A stretch of DNA of 64,000 nucleotides from Dactylorhiza incarnata (Eukaryota; Streptophyta; Magnoliopsida; Asparagales; Orchidaceae). Positions 21,225 to 32,717 of the stretch are shown here, piece after piece (position 1 is the first letter of the stretch; every line of letters starts with the position of its first letter). The notes under the pieces were generated by a model. The model had not been told where the DNA came from, did no database searches, and saw only the letters and a program-made list of their open reading frames with translations. The stretch is from positions 3,411,501 to 3,475,500 of the forward strand of contig JAWHQI010000201.1 in the NCBI GenBank assembly GCA_033032865.1. The letters run 5' to 3'. The position numbers were made by a program, and so were the translations under genes.

Positions 21225-23250
21225 TCTATACTACTTTAAAAAGATATATCATGGAAACAAAAAAATTCAAATAAGTGAGATAAACTTCTCATCGGGACCC
21301 TCCATTCAAAATCAAAGCATTTCATTCAAAAACATCCACCGTTTGATTCCTGCGCCAATTTACTTTAATTTGAAATTCTGGCCTCCATCCGTACATGTAT
21401 CTCCCGCAAATTCCCGCTCATCTACTTTTAGACTGCTAAGTTTTCCATCCCTAAGCTGCAACTTTTCAAATCCCTGCCCATTGCCCTACCGCTCCAACTT
21501 TTCTATTCCTTTCCCACTGCAAGTTTTCGCCCTGGCCATTGCTTAGGGATCGTTTTTCTTTTCTATCCTTCCCGCTGCTTAGGGTTTCTGGTCTCCTTCC
21601 CGCTACTTACAATTTCTGCTCGCTGCGCTCCGATCGACTCTAAGGTAAGCCCCATGATTGACCCATGCATTTCTTGTTTACCTCACAATTTCAGATGGCG
21701 CCCTCCTCACGCAAAGCCCTCCTTCCCGCTGCTTAGGGTTTCTGGTCTCCTTCCCGCTGCTTAAGATATCTGCTCGCTGCGCTCCAATCGATTCCAAGGT
21801 AAGCCCCATGTTCGACCCCTGCATTTCTTCTTTACCCTTCCCCCAGTCATTCACGACCTCCACCTCTTTATTTAGGTTTAATACAACTTCATCCATAGCT
21901 CGCCTTCAGTTCCTGCAATATTTGATTCTGACTGTGCTATTTGGCCCTTGCTCAACCATGGTGGGCTACAAATGTTGGTCTGCACTTCATTTGTTATAAA
22001 TTTCATCTAATATAAATTTCGTAAACCCTGATTAAAACACGCTCTCCGTGTCTCATTAATCTCCGCTTCGCGTCTGAGGCGCTTCTTCAAAAGTGAGAAT
22101 CATTCTTAAATCTCTGTGCTCTTCCTAATAAAAAAAATGAAAAACCTCTTCTTCTTTGCATAAGATTCTTATGCATCACAGGTCGATAAGGCGAAAAATA
22201 AGGAAATGCGTTGAAGCTGGATACCAGAAAAAGACGAGGAAAAAATCTTCTTTTAGCTGCTTCTGGAGCTTAGACTTTTTTGGGGTTTTTTTTTTTGTAT
22301 GTTGCAGCTCTGATTTTCCGGCCAAATGCTATGATGGAAATAATTGAATAGCTTGCAATTAGATTTTTAGATATTTCAAAGTTTAATTACTTGGAGAAGA
22401 GGAAATTTGGTTTGTGGTCAGGAGGCCCAGCACATGTATTTTAGGCTGACATTAGAAATTTTATGTTCACTGTTTTTAGTTTGAATTTCTTTTTTGTCTC
22501 TGTTCATCCAGCATAAAACAACTAGGATTGTTTCTCTTAGCATGGTTGGCTTAGTGTGCACAACCTCAAATAATTTCAGCATTTCCCTAAATAGATTCTA
22601 CAGCTTTTATTTAGATATATGTTGAATTTTATTGGAATTTTGAAATGTAAAAGGTTGGAATTTTATTCATATGTTATTTTTTTAACTTTATTTTATATTT
22701 TTCTCGAAACAGGAATCTTAATTATTTGCATTGTGTTCTACGTTCAGTGCTTAATCATATGATCGTGTTCTATTTCAATGTTCACTGCTTAATCATCTAA
22801 GTTCAGCGCTTAATTATAATGAAAGTGCTCAGTAAAAGTGTTGTGTGTTTTTTCTGTGTTTAATCATCAATGATAGTGCAATGTGTGCATATTAAACTCT
22901 GTTTTTATGTTCTCAGTAGCTATGTTCAATGTGTCTACATCGAATAAATGTGGTGTAAGATGCACTAATTTTCTTAGAAAAAAGAACAAACGCAGTAATT
23001 TTTAGTTTGAATTTTGTCTTTGATATTTTTGTGTTTTTTCTCTACTCAAAGATAATGAGAAAATGATCAAACATTCGCATCAATCTTTATACTGTAATTC
23101 TCAACATTTTTCATCATTTTTGATTCATCACTTTGCAACGAACACAGTTTTTAGTTCTCCTCCTGTACCTTTATAATGCTTGCTCTATGCTAAGTACACT
23201 CTTTTTCATACTCTTACCCATTGTATTACTCCTGCCGACCGATAATTAGA
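21225..23250 (+). other. Helitron 5' non-coding region with a 153-bp-step duplication
   Basis: No coding similarity recognised. A ~110-bp block (CCTTCCCGCTGCTTAGGGTTTC through GGTAAGCCCCATG and GCATTTCTT) occurs at 21568 and again at 21721, a 153-bp tandem duplication. The repeated AGGTAAGCC looks like a 5' splice site, so the block may be a duplicated leader exon. The rest (21850-23250) is AT-rich with nothing I can assign. Confidence 0.6.
21568..21840. repeat. Tandem duplication, 153-bp step
   Basis: Two copies, about 110 bp each, mostly identical, differing at scattered bases (GATCGACTCTAAGG versus AATCGATTCCAAGG). Confidence 0.85.
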
Positions 23251-26200
23251 GATGCCAACGAGAACAGAACAAGTTGCACGTACAACAAGAAGGCATGAAC
23301 TACGTTATCTTCATGACGTACACTGACGTGGACTTTAACAAATAGATGCAAATGGACAAAACGTATCTACTTCCACCGGGTTTCCCCCTGGAACATATCG
23401 CCGAAGAGGAAGGCTACCAATATATGCATCCATTCAAGACAGGCGCGATGCTACTAATGCCCGAAGAAGGGAACTAGACCGATCTCAACTAACCATTGAT
23501 ACATCCTTTCAAGGTCAGCTAAAATCTGCCTTAATATTCCATTGGCCGCATCCTTTATATTCAGACGCAAACCTTGACATCCCTACCAATTAGGCACACA
23601 TGTCGCACAAGCGCACATGACGAGCCAACCTACCCAGCACTTAACAAGGAAGATTTAAACCACGTGATTGCAACCAATTCTGCTAACACATCTATTCAAG
23701 TGTCGTTCGTATTGCCTACCATTGGAGCACCTTCAAGAACGCCGGACTCAACTTCCAATCATGGGGCATCGTTAGCGCCTGTTGCACCAAATATTGAAGG
23801 TTTGCCATTATTCTACCAACACTACTCAATCAACTTCTTCCATGCTTTCTAATTCCTCAGTCTTCTATGATTTCACATGAAGTTCCGACCATGACTGAAG
23901 ATGGACGTAGCGCTAATGCTGCCACCTGCATTCGGCCTGCAACATCTCGCCAAAGAGGAAGGCTTCCGATATATGCATCAATTCAGGACCGACGCGATGC
24001 AAATAATGCCAGAAGAAGGGAAGTACGCCAAAATCAACGTGCGATGGCAAATGCGACCATGCCAAACTCAACCTCTATCAGTGTAACATCAACAATGAAT
24101 CATGCACCAATTGTTGCAGGTCTAACGTCATCTATAATGGATCATCATTCCTACTACACCTGCTAGAGACAACTCTTACATAGTAACTATATCTCTATAC
24201 TTATAGGTACTATGATGAATCAATCGTCAGGGACTCAGACAAGTGCTCCGAATTATATTAGAAACCGTTCTGCAATTCCGCCAGGTGCTACACTTCACTC
24301 AATTGAACTGCACATTTTGACTACCATCACTTTCATAATACATACTGGCACAACCATCTGTATTATCTTATACAAATGTTCACAACTAATAGGTTCATTG
24401 AGAAGTCATGTCAATCAACGTCGTGCAACGCAAATACATTCTCAAACACAACATCAACGGAGAAGCGCACTACTTAAACAACATAGAATTGATGCGCTCT
24501 CTGCACAAACCCCCGCAACATTTGAAATCCAAAATGTCAATACCTTAGCACCAAAAATTAACCATGTTGTCGAAATGCCATCGGGAGAACATCCATCACC
24601 CGTCTATGGTAGGTGTTAATGTCACAATGCTACTTACAATAGTATTCTTCAACCACTCATCTATCTTTCTTACTAAACAGGCAATGATCCTACTCAAAGA
24701 TCCACTGCTCATTTATGTGCAAAAAATTGTTACCCAACACGTAATGTGCCTGCGGTTACGCTATTTCTCCCGACTTTTTGCCCACACTGCCAGGCTAAAC
24801 TTTTCCATAAGGAAAATACTATTTTATGCTGCAAGGGAGGAAGGGTAAATCTTCCTGATATTCCACCACCGCTTGCGCTCCTAGAACTTTTCACGTCTCA
24901 AACAACAGAAGCACGCAATTTCAGACAAAATATATGCGCTTACAACCACGTTTTCTCCTTCACATCTATGGGAGTAACACTTGATGAAAGTATGCCAGCA
25001 TTTAATCAGGGTATTTACTCTTTCAGAGCACATGGTTTAATCTATCATAGGATTGGCTCTCTCCTCCCAGCATACGGCACTCGACCGCGTTTCTTACAAT
25101 TATTCATTTATGACACTGAGCACGAGGTGGAAAATAGGTTACATGAAAGTCCAGGACTGGCAATCCAGATGATCGAGAAGATCTCTGCGATACTCGATGC
25201 GGTAAATCCTTTTGTGCAAACTTTAAGGCAGCTTGCAAAGCGCCCAAACATACACCAATGTCGATTACTGATTAGAGAGAGACCATCTAATGAGCACCAA
25301 TACTCGCTTCCAACTGCTTCCCAAGTTGCAGCAATATTAGTTGGTGCAGATGACTTCATAGAAGCAAATGATAGAGATATCGTCAAAACAAATACTGGTG
25401 CGCTCCTAACGCTAAAGGAATACTCTGGCTTCTACGATCTTCTACAATATCCTTTGTTCCTACCGCACGGGTCATACGACAGGATCGACGATGAGACTAT
25501 ACCTCAAGTGAATCGAACAAGTTGTTGCGACTACTATTCATACCTGCTACAGGTATTACACAATTTGCACGTTCCCCTATATGCCAAACAATTTACCTTT
25601 ATGTCTACTAATTTAGTCTTCTGACTGCCAGACCCGAGGAAATACACCTACCATGCTTCTTCTTGCATGGCGTTTACTGCAACAGTACATCGTCGACATG
25701 TACATCAAAATTGAGACACAAAAACTTCGCTGGATTAGGTCGCACCAAAGTGATATTCGCGCTGAGCAATATCAAGGCTTACAAGACTGCTTAAATAGCG
25801 GTGAAAATGATGCGGGTGCCTTCAGTTACATATACATAATAACAATTATGCATCGTTCAATTTTATGATTGTGTTTAAAAAAAAATACAAACATTGTCTC
25901 AATACATGTAACGCGGGCCGTAGAACAGTACTGCCTTCTTCTTTTATTGGGAGTCCAAGAGATATGTACCAGCGTTACCAAGACGCCATGGCGGTTGTGC
26001 ATAATTTTGGAAAGCCAGATATCTTTCTAACAATGACATGCAATCCATCTTGGTCTGAGATTACAAATGAACTTTTCAGTGGACAAACAACTCAAGATCG
26101 CCCGGATTTGATATCTAGAATATTTCATGCAAGGCTAGAAAGTTTAAAAGAAGACATCTTCCACAAAGGCATACTAGGTCAAGTTGTTGCCCATGTCCAC

Positions 26201-27022
26201 GTCATCAAATTTCAAAAGCGAGGGCTTCCCCACACACATATGCTTTTTGTGTTTAATGAACATGATAAGTTAACTTCTCCAGATGACTACGACATCATCG
26301 TCAGAGCAGAGATACCGAATCAGTTGGAAGAACCAGAGCTATACAATGCGGTGCTCAAGCATATGATACACGGACCATGTGGCCATTTAAAACAAAACGC
26401 GCAATGCATGAGCAATAATGTATGTAAAAAGGGCTTCCCAAAATAATTCTCTGAATGCACTACTCACGGCCTTGATTCTTACCCACTTTACCGTCGAAGG
26501 GATGATAACAGATCAATTCCACTTAGGGGAAACGCAGATTTGGTTGTTGATAATGGGTGGGTTGTTCCTTACAACCCATGGCTCCTACTAAAGTGTGACT
26601 GTCATGTTAATGTAGAAATTTGCAGTAGCATTAAGAGCATCAAATATCTATATAAATACGTATATAAGGGCCCAGATTGGGTTGCTTTCGAGGTTCGTCC
26701 TGGTCCAAACTATGACGAAGTCAATAAATACCTAGAAGGCCGTTGGATCCGCCCACCAGAGGCTTCATGGAAACTTTTTAAATTTCATATGTACCAAACT
26801 TATCCATCTGTCGTGCGATCACAAGTACATCTGCCAAATCAGCATGAAGTTCGATTTCGAAATAATCAGGTTGTTTCTGATGTTCAAGCTAATGAACAAA
26901 ATTCACAAGCAATGTTAACGGAGTTCTTCAAAATATACAGAGATGGACTGGAATATGTACAACATTTGTATGTTGACTTCGCCAAACACGACATGTGGCT
27001 CGCACAATCAAAAAATGGATAA
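23251..27022 (+). pseudogene. Helitron Rep part (helitron-like N-terminal and HUH nuclease)
   Basis: Rolling-circle replication initiator; it nicks and rejoins DNA during transposition. The first Met (MPTRTEQVARTTRRHELR) is at ~23251. A basic peptide (RGRLPIYASIQDRRDA-NARRRE) occurs twice, ~23405 and ~23950. The helitron helicase-like domain covers 24850-25550 (FTSMGVTLDE, GIYSFRAHGLIYHRIGSLLP). The HUH nuclease has its two-histidine motif in KRGLPHTHMLF (~26220) and both tyrosines in KYLYKYVYKGPD (~26650), all retained. Breaks: a clear 79-bp intron (25553-25631), an interruption at 25810-25915, TAA at 26444-26446, and a frameshift near 27000 leading into the helicase part. The N-terminal third is poorly preserved. 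Confidence 0.85.
25553..25631 (+). other. GT-AG intron in Helitron Rep gene
   Basis: The exon ends CTACAG on a codon boundary (YYSYLLQ). The intron runs GTATTACACA to CTGACTGCCAG, and the next exon resumes in frame (TRGNTPTMLLLAWRLLQQY). The joined peptide fits the Rep family pattern around RLxQQYxVDxYxKIE. Length is 79 bp, normal for plants. Confidence 0.75.
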
Positions 27023-28983
27023 GAAAACAACGAAATCGAATTGTCGTCGGTCGACTTTATGCTGTATCACCGACTGAGGGACAACGCTTCTATCTACGTC
27101 TTCTACTTAACCACGTCCCAGCACCAACATCTTTTGATTATTTTCGCACTATCCAAGGGTTTCATTGCGCAACTTTCAAGGAAGCTACTGAGTGTTTTGG
27201 ACTTCTAGAGGAAGACAACAACATCCGAGAATGCCTAGCAGAAGCACCAAATTTCAAAATGCCTTCAGCGCTGAGACGGTTATTCGCGACAATATTGTTG
27301 TACTGTGAGCCCACAGGTGTTAGAACTCTGTGGGATGAAAATTGCACGGCTATGTTCGAAGATTACGGAAGCTCAAGCACTTCAAATACTACATTTCTAA
27401 CTAACAGATTGTTGTGTGAGTTAAACAACATCTTCGAACAATATAATAAGAGCACAAAAGATTTTGACTTACCGCGGCTGGGCGAGGGCTTCCAGTTCTC
27501 TGTTGACTTGCAAGGATTAATTGAGAATGAGTTATCAATTCCAATATCAGTTGTGGATTTAAATTCGCCCGCACTACTGAACCATGGACAACTAATGGCG
27601 TACAACACTATCACTACTTACATAAGACAAGGAAATGGGGCTATTTTTTTCGTTGACGGACCAGGTGGAACATGAAAAATGTTTCTTTATCGATGTATAC
27701 TCGCTACCCTCTGTAACGAGGGTCGTATTGTTATCGCAACCACAACTTCTGTAATAGCTGCAAATTTGCTTCCGGGTGGAAACACCGCTCACTCTAAATT
27801 TAAAATTCCAATTAAATTAGATAATACGAAAATGTGCGGTTTTAGTAAACAATATGACATGTGCAAATTGGTCGATCTTGCTTCTGCAATAATTTGGGAT
27901 GAAGCGCCTATGGCAAATAGGAAGACTTTCGAAATCCTTGATCGTACATTGCGTGATGTGTTAAAAATAGACAAACCATTTGGTGACAAGGTAATATTGG
28001 GAGGTGATTTTCGACAGGTTATGCCTATTGTTGTTAATGGGTCTTGGAGTGAAATAATACGGGCAAGCATCATCGAGTCTTATCTATGGTAAGATGTAAA
28101 GTTACTAAAATTATCAGATAATATGAGGGCTCGCGATGACATCCAATACGCCGAATTCTTACTTAGGGTTGGAGATGGTGAGGAGCACACGCTGGACAAT
28201 GACATGATTCAGATTATTGATTCTATTGTTATGCCCTGGGAAGGCAATCATTCAATCGATAGATTGATAAACTTTGTCTTCCCAGATATGCAAGCTTACG
28301 ATGTCAATACTTTTGATGCTAAATATATGGAGGCAAGGGCCCTAATTACTCCGTTGAATGAAGACATCGCCAAACTGAACGAAAAATGCCTCCATTTGTT
28401 CCCAGGGGATATTACAACTTATTACTCATTTGACTTAGTCTCCGATGACAACCACAATTTATACCTCCCAGAATTTTTAAACTATATTGATCCTGGTAAT
28501 CTGCCACCGCACAAGCTTGCATTAAAGCATGGATGTCCTATTATGCTACTCCGAAATATGGATCCAAAAATTGGATTATGCAACCGCACAAGCTTGCATT
28601 AAAGCATCGAGGCTAATATATTGGTGGGACAATTCAAGGGACACCGAGTATTCATTCCACGCATACCGCTTAAGAGTGCTGAAGATTGCAAGATGCCGTT
28701 TGAATGGAAGAGAAAGCAATTTCCGATCAGACTAAGCTTCGCCTTAACAATTAACAAGTCTCAAGTACAGACAATTGGAAATGTCGGGATCTATCTTCCT
28801 AATCACATTTTCTGTCATGGCCAGCTTTACGTTGCACTATCAAGGGGTGTTTCAGCTCAATGCACAAGAATTTTAGTAAAGAATTACACAGTAGATGGTC
28901 ATGAGGGCATACACACGAAGAACGTTGTGTTTAAAGAAATATTTGCTCACATTGCATCAATGAATTTAAGCAATTCACTGTGA
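26995..28983 (+). pseudogene. Helitron Pif1-type helicase part
   Basis: Unwinds DNA during rolling-circle transposition. The linker is VGRLYAVSPTEGQRFYLRLLLNHV. Walker A reads VDGPGGT followed by TGA at 27673-27675 where the Gly of GGTGK is expected, then KMFLYRC. Walker B is IIWDEAPMANRKTFE and motif III is GGDFRQVMPI. The late motifs are FALTINKSQVQT and GQLYVALSRG. Further stops: TAA at 28090-28092, and TAA at 28600-28602 inside a short duplicated segment (28501-28531 repeated at ~28579-28608). The frame is otherwise continuous from 26995. Several sense-conserved residues remain, so inactivation looks moderate in age. Confidence 0.87.
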
Positions 28984-29781
28984 TGTTAGCCACCCTTCCG
29001 CAACTCACTACATTTGTACGTTTACCAAACTACATTTTTATTGTATTACAGTTATTTCTAATAGATTTCAATTTTGTTATGCTCTGTTTTAAAATTTCTC
29101 ATTATGGGTTTCATCAATTTAGATGCCATCATTCATCAAATTAGTTATTTATTTCAATCATTTGTTGAGTATCAAGTTCTCAGATTTTATAAATGACAAA
29201 AAAGGTGGGATACTAACTGAGCACTTTGTAATAAATAGATTTTATAAATGACAATGTAGTCTCAGAACATCTATATATAGTGAGCTGCGGTTAAAACAGA
29301 GCAAATGATTTTTAGCCAAATTACGAGTGAATGCTCTGTTAAAATCTATACAGAACAACATTTGTAGTTAAAACAGAACTTTCCAGAACTTGGTGAGATT
29401 TTTAGTTAAAAATGAGCAACATTATTTATGAGTTGTAAGCTTTCTTTTTTTCAATTTGATACCTATAGATGCTATTCTATTTGATATATTTCTCTCAAAT
29501 TTGTCCATCATTTGTCAATTCTAAGGTTGGGTTGAGGCTTTTGTCTTTCTGAAAATTCCCCAAAATCTAAGGTTGATTGTGAAATCAAATAGTTGCAATT
29601 CATTACTGTCATTATTTGATAGCATTTGATGAAAAACTTCTAGGAGCACAACTATCTTTCCAGGATTATAGAGCTTTATTCTTAATGCTTGATGCAAATT
29701 CTGCATGGTAGCTTTATGCAAATTAATGTAGAGCTTAATGTGGATTCTTATTATGCAAAATAATGTAGATCTTTATTCTTT
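28984..29781 (+). other. Helitron spacer, no feature seen
   Basis: AT-rich sequence between the helicase and the kinase fragment. No coding similarity, tandem array or hairpin recognised. It could be captured intron or UTR, but nothing supports that directly. Confidence 0.5.
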
Positions 29782-30066
29782 ATGTTCACAATGTGGGCTC
29801 AGTTGCTCCCCGGGAAGGCGCCAACCCAAGCTCTCCTAGACGAGGAAGGTGTCGAACTTTTGCGGTGGGCGCAGTTGGTGGTTCGAGAAGAGCGTACAAT
29901 GGAAATGTTCAATATCGACCTGCTAAAGTATCTGAATGCTATTCAGGAGATGCAAATGCTGCAGCTTGGAGTCAATTGGCGCTCAGTATCCCGAACAATA
30001 GCTTGCGATGCCGGCGGTGGTGTCAAGGATTCTGTGTCCCAGTATTTTTTCCCATGTAACTGCTAA
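29782..30066 (+). pseudogene. Captured LRR receptor-like kinase fragment (C-lobe)
   Basis: Codons from ~29788 read AQLLPGKAPTQALLDEEGVELLRW, AQLVVREERTMEMFNIDLL and EMQMLQLG. This matches the late kinase subdomains of the plant inactive-type LRR receptor kinases (RLK902/RKL1-like), whose pattern is [38 protein letters not shown], then MVQLLQLA. After LQLG a frameshift moves the match to another frame (GAQYPEQ for the family's AAQYPDK). Only this ~90-codon piece is present, sense to the Helitron genes, with no upstream kinase lobe. I infer a Helitron-captured host fragment, not a functional receptor. Confidence 0.82.
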
Positions 30067-30689
30067 TGGAATACCTATTATAATTTTATGGTAGTGCATG
30101 ATACAATTGCGGAGTGCATGATAATTTCCCAGATCACTCATATATCAATTGAAAAATATTATTCAAACTTGAGATAATGTATAATCTTTACTAACACATA
30201 ATATTCGACAATATGCTGGTATTGATATAATATTCAAATGAAAATACGAGGCTGAGTTGAACATCTTGCAAAATATATAAGGGATTCAAGAGAATGATCC
30301 GAGCTCTTACTGAAATAATAAGAAAATTTGGCTGAATTCAAGAGAATGAAATTGGGATCGCCTGATTCTACTAAAAAAGGTGGACCTTCTCACTACTTTC
30401 ATTTGAGCTGAAGTTGTGAGATAAATAACACTTACAACCTGATTCTACTCAAATGAAAGCAGAATTAATTTGGATGGCCCTTCTCAAATGTCGGCACCAA
30501 TTTTAGCATTGCAGGTGATTTATCAACAAAAATAGAGATTTCAATGTTGTTCAGTCATGAATTTTTTTTTATAAACATGAACCTATAACAATTTTGATCG
30601 AGGCTAATCTGAGAACAAAAAATATGAGAACCGAACCCTTCCAAATTTTTGCTAAAATAGAAATAAAGCAAGCAAAAGTCAAAGTGGAG
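30067..30689 (+). other. Helitron spacer between kinase fragment and palindrome arrays
   Basis: AT-rich, with a few short direct repeats (CTGATTCTACT near 30361 and 30438). No coding signal. Confidence 0.5.
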
Positions 30690-31290
30690 GGCGCCGTTCG
30701 TCGAACAGAGCCCCGTTCGATGAACGCGGAATCCCGTTCGTCGAACGGCGGCCCGTTCGACAAACGCGGGCTCCTGTTCGTCGAATGGAGCCCGCATCCC
30801 CGTTCGATGAACGTGGGCTCCTATTCATCGAACAGAGCCCCGTTCGATGAACGCGGGCTCCCGTTCGTCGAACGGAGCCCTGTTCGACGAACACAAGCTC
30901 CTGTTCGTCGAACGGAGCTTTGTTAGACAAACACGGGCTCCCGTTCATCGAACGGAGCCCCGTTCGACGAACGCGGGATCCCTTCATCGAATGGCGACCC
31001 GTTCGACGAACGCGGGCTCCCGTTCGTCGAACTGAGCCCCGTTCAACAAACGCGGGCTCCCGTTCGTCGAACGGAGCCCCGTTCGATGAACACGGGCTCC
31101 CGTTCGATGAACATGGGCTCCCGTTCATCGAACGGAGTCCCGTTCGATGAACACGGGCTCCCGTTCGTCGAACGAAGCCCCGTTCGATGAACACGGGCTC
31201 CCGTTCGTCGAACGGAGCCCCGTTCGATGAACACGGGCTCCCGTTCGTCGAACGGAGCCCCTTTCGACGAACGCGGTCTCCAGTTCGTCG
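30690..31290. repeat. 40-bp array of GTTCG(T/A)CGAAC palindromes near Helitron 3' end
   Basis: Unit ~40 bp with two opposed half-units: GGGCTCCCGTTCGTCGAACG, then GAGCCCCGTTCGATGAACAC. About fifteen copies, almost gapless. Each half has a GTTCGWYGAAC near-palindrome, so any copy can pair with its neighbours. The long open frames on both strands (repeating RRTGARVHRTGL or STNAGSRSSN) are products of the repeat. Confidence 0.88.
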
Positions 31291-31389
31291 AATGGACTAA
31301 TATCAAATTGGCCATGTTTATTACTATGTTTCTTTCAATAATTCCTGGCATTCTTTCTTTTAACAAAAAAATAAATATCTTCTAAATCT

Positions 31390-31805
31390 AATAAATGTCT
31401 TCCCCACGATAAATGTCGCTCACAGTACAAATGTCGCCCTCCACGATAAATGTCTCCCCCACGACGAATGTCGCCCCCACGATGAATATCGCCCTCACGA
31501 CGAAGGTCGCCCCCACGATGAAGGTCGCCCCCATGATGAATGTCGCCCCCACGACAAATGTCGCAACCCACGACAAATGTTACCCCAACGACAAATGTCG
31601 CCCCTCAATGACAAATGTCGCCACCCACGACAAATGTCGTCCATCATGACAAATGTCGCCCTCCACGACAAATGTCGCCCCCACGACAAATGTCATCCAT
31701 CACGACAAATGTCGCCCTCCACGATAAATGTCACCTCCACGACAAATGTCGCCACCCACGACAAATGTCGCCCCCACGACAAATGTTGCACTGCCACGCT
31801 AAATA
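31390..31805. repeat. ACGACAAATGTCGCC short tandem array
   Basis: More than twenty copies of the 12-mer CGACAAATGTCG (CGACA and TGTCG arms around AA) or variants (CGATGAATGTCG, CGATAAATGTCG), separated by CCCCCA or CCCTCCA spacers. Period about 17-24 bp. It follows the previous array by ~100 bp and ends ~30 bp before the terminal hairpin. Confidence 0.87.
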
Positions 31806-31832
31806 TCATCGCTCACGTCGTTGCACTCACAT

Positions 31833-31861
31833 AGGGCCGGAGGCCCGTGCCGTTTCACTCG
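31833..31861 (+). other. Helitron 3' terminal hairpin and end
   Basis: GGGCC, GGA loop, GGCCC, then GTGCCGTTTCACTCG and host T. The hairpin distance fits Helitrons; the terminal CTCG differs by one base from CTRR. Confidence 0.65.
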
Positions 31862-31970
31862 TATATATATAGATATATATATCTACTACCCTGTGAAAGT
31901 TTTTAAAATAAAAAAATATAGTATTTTCTATATTAATATAAGAATATAAGAAAACTATTCCAACAGAGAG

Positions 31971-32717
31971 GCTCGTGCGTACGAATCGATCACTCATGAA
32001 TAGAAATGGATGAATACAGTCCTAGCCAGGTGGATGTAGATCTTAAGGATAAGAGTAAAATCCTATAACGGGATTTACATCGTAAAGCGAGTATTAGGTT
32101 TTCCGATAGTAGAACTAGAGTTCGGTCAGACTTTCCTAATCTCAGATGGACAAATTCCTCGAGTGAGGTGAGTTCATAAATTGGGGAATCCCCGCGGTCA
32201 AGGTTTAGATTAGAACCAGATGATAAGTTTTTGTTTATTTTCATTTCAGGGCGCATTTTATTTTAAGTTTTGTTTTCTTGTTTTTATTAACTTTTGTTTT
32301 CTTTTTTATTTCAGTTTTAATTAGTTTTTATTCGCATTTTCTCCGATAGAACAATAGTCCATTTTATCGAAGTAGAAGTATTTGACAGTCCCTGGATTTT
32401 TATACGACCTTGATATTTTCTAAAAATATCATATACTATACGCGATAAGGTATACTTGCCTTTATCGAAGATTAGTTTGGATAAACTTCCAGAAGCTTTG
32501 CAAAAAACCCTTCTTTTTTTTATAATCTTAGAGTTTTTGGCGCCGTCGTCGGGGAGTAATAGTCGATATTTCGAAAGAAGAAAAGACAATTAATTCTATC
32601 TCTCGATAGAATAATTATTGCTTTCTCGAAGTAGAAATACTCGCAAGACCCCCTCGAAGATGCTCGCCTAATTCTATTCATCACAAGCTTATGCTGCAAT
32701 TCAAATCTAAATCATCA
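31971..32717 (+). repeat. Athila 5' LTR, second segment
   Basis: Resumes after the GAGAG duplication and aligns with 35847-36576. It contains a PBS-like GGCGCCGTCGTCGGGGAG (about 32539), shared with the 3' LTR and therefore inside the LTR. Shortly after is a second copy of the CTCGAAGTAGAAATACTCG stretch. It ends near AATCATCA before the true primer site. Confidence 0.78.

Larger units (their letters stand above)
21225..31861 (+). mobile_element. Autonomous-type Helitron, ~10.6 kb, with captured gene fragment
   Basis: The 5' end TCTATACTACTTTAAAAA is a textbook plant Helitron terminus and is preceded by A. The 3' end has a GGGCC-GGA-GGCCC hairpin, then 13-15 nt later CTCG followed by T, where CTRR would be canonical; one base deviates. 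There is no target duplication, as expected for A|T insertion, and it lies in the TA tract of the solo LTR. It contains a decayed Rep-helicase gene, a receptor-kinase fragment and two palindrome arrays near the 3' end. The 3' boundary is the less certain one. Confidence 0.82.
9511..31965 (+). mobile_element. Copia-type solo LTR (split), with GAGAG target duplication
   Basis: Two segments, 9511-10741 and 31862-31965, join into one LTR of about 1.35 kb that starts TGGTAG and ends CCAACA. It is flanked by perfect 5-bp duplications GAGAG (9506-9510 and 31966-31970). Removing it restores the Athila 5' LTR alignment. There is no internal region, so this is a solo LTR left by recombination. A TATA-like TGTATAAAAATT lies near 9710, and the stretch TGCAGGGTGTTGTACCTTGGAGG near 10558 resembles copia leader sequence. 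The Sirevirus and the Helitron both sit within its TA microsatellite (10729-10741 / 21205-21224 / 31862-31892). Confidence 0.8.

Noticed and set aside
30679..31194. 171-codon repeating peptide on the minus strand
   Set aside because: Product of the 40-bp palindrome array; both strands are open because the units are self-complementary.
30690..31805. CRISPR-like regular repeats
   Set aside because: There are no unique spacers; spacers repeat too, and the context is a plant Helitron.
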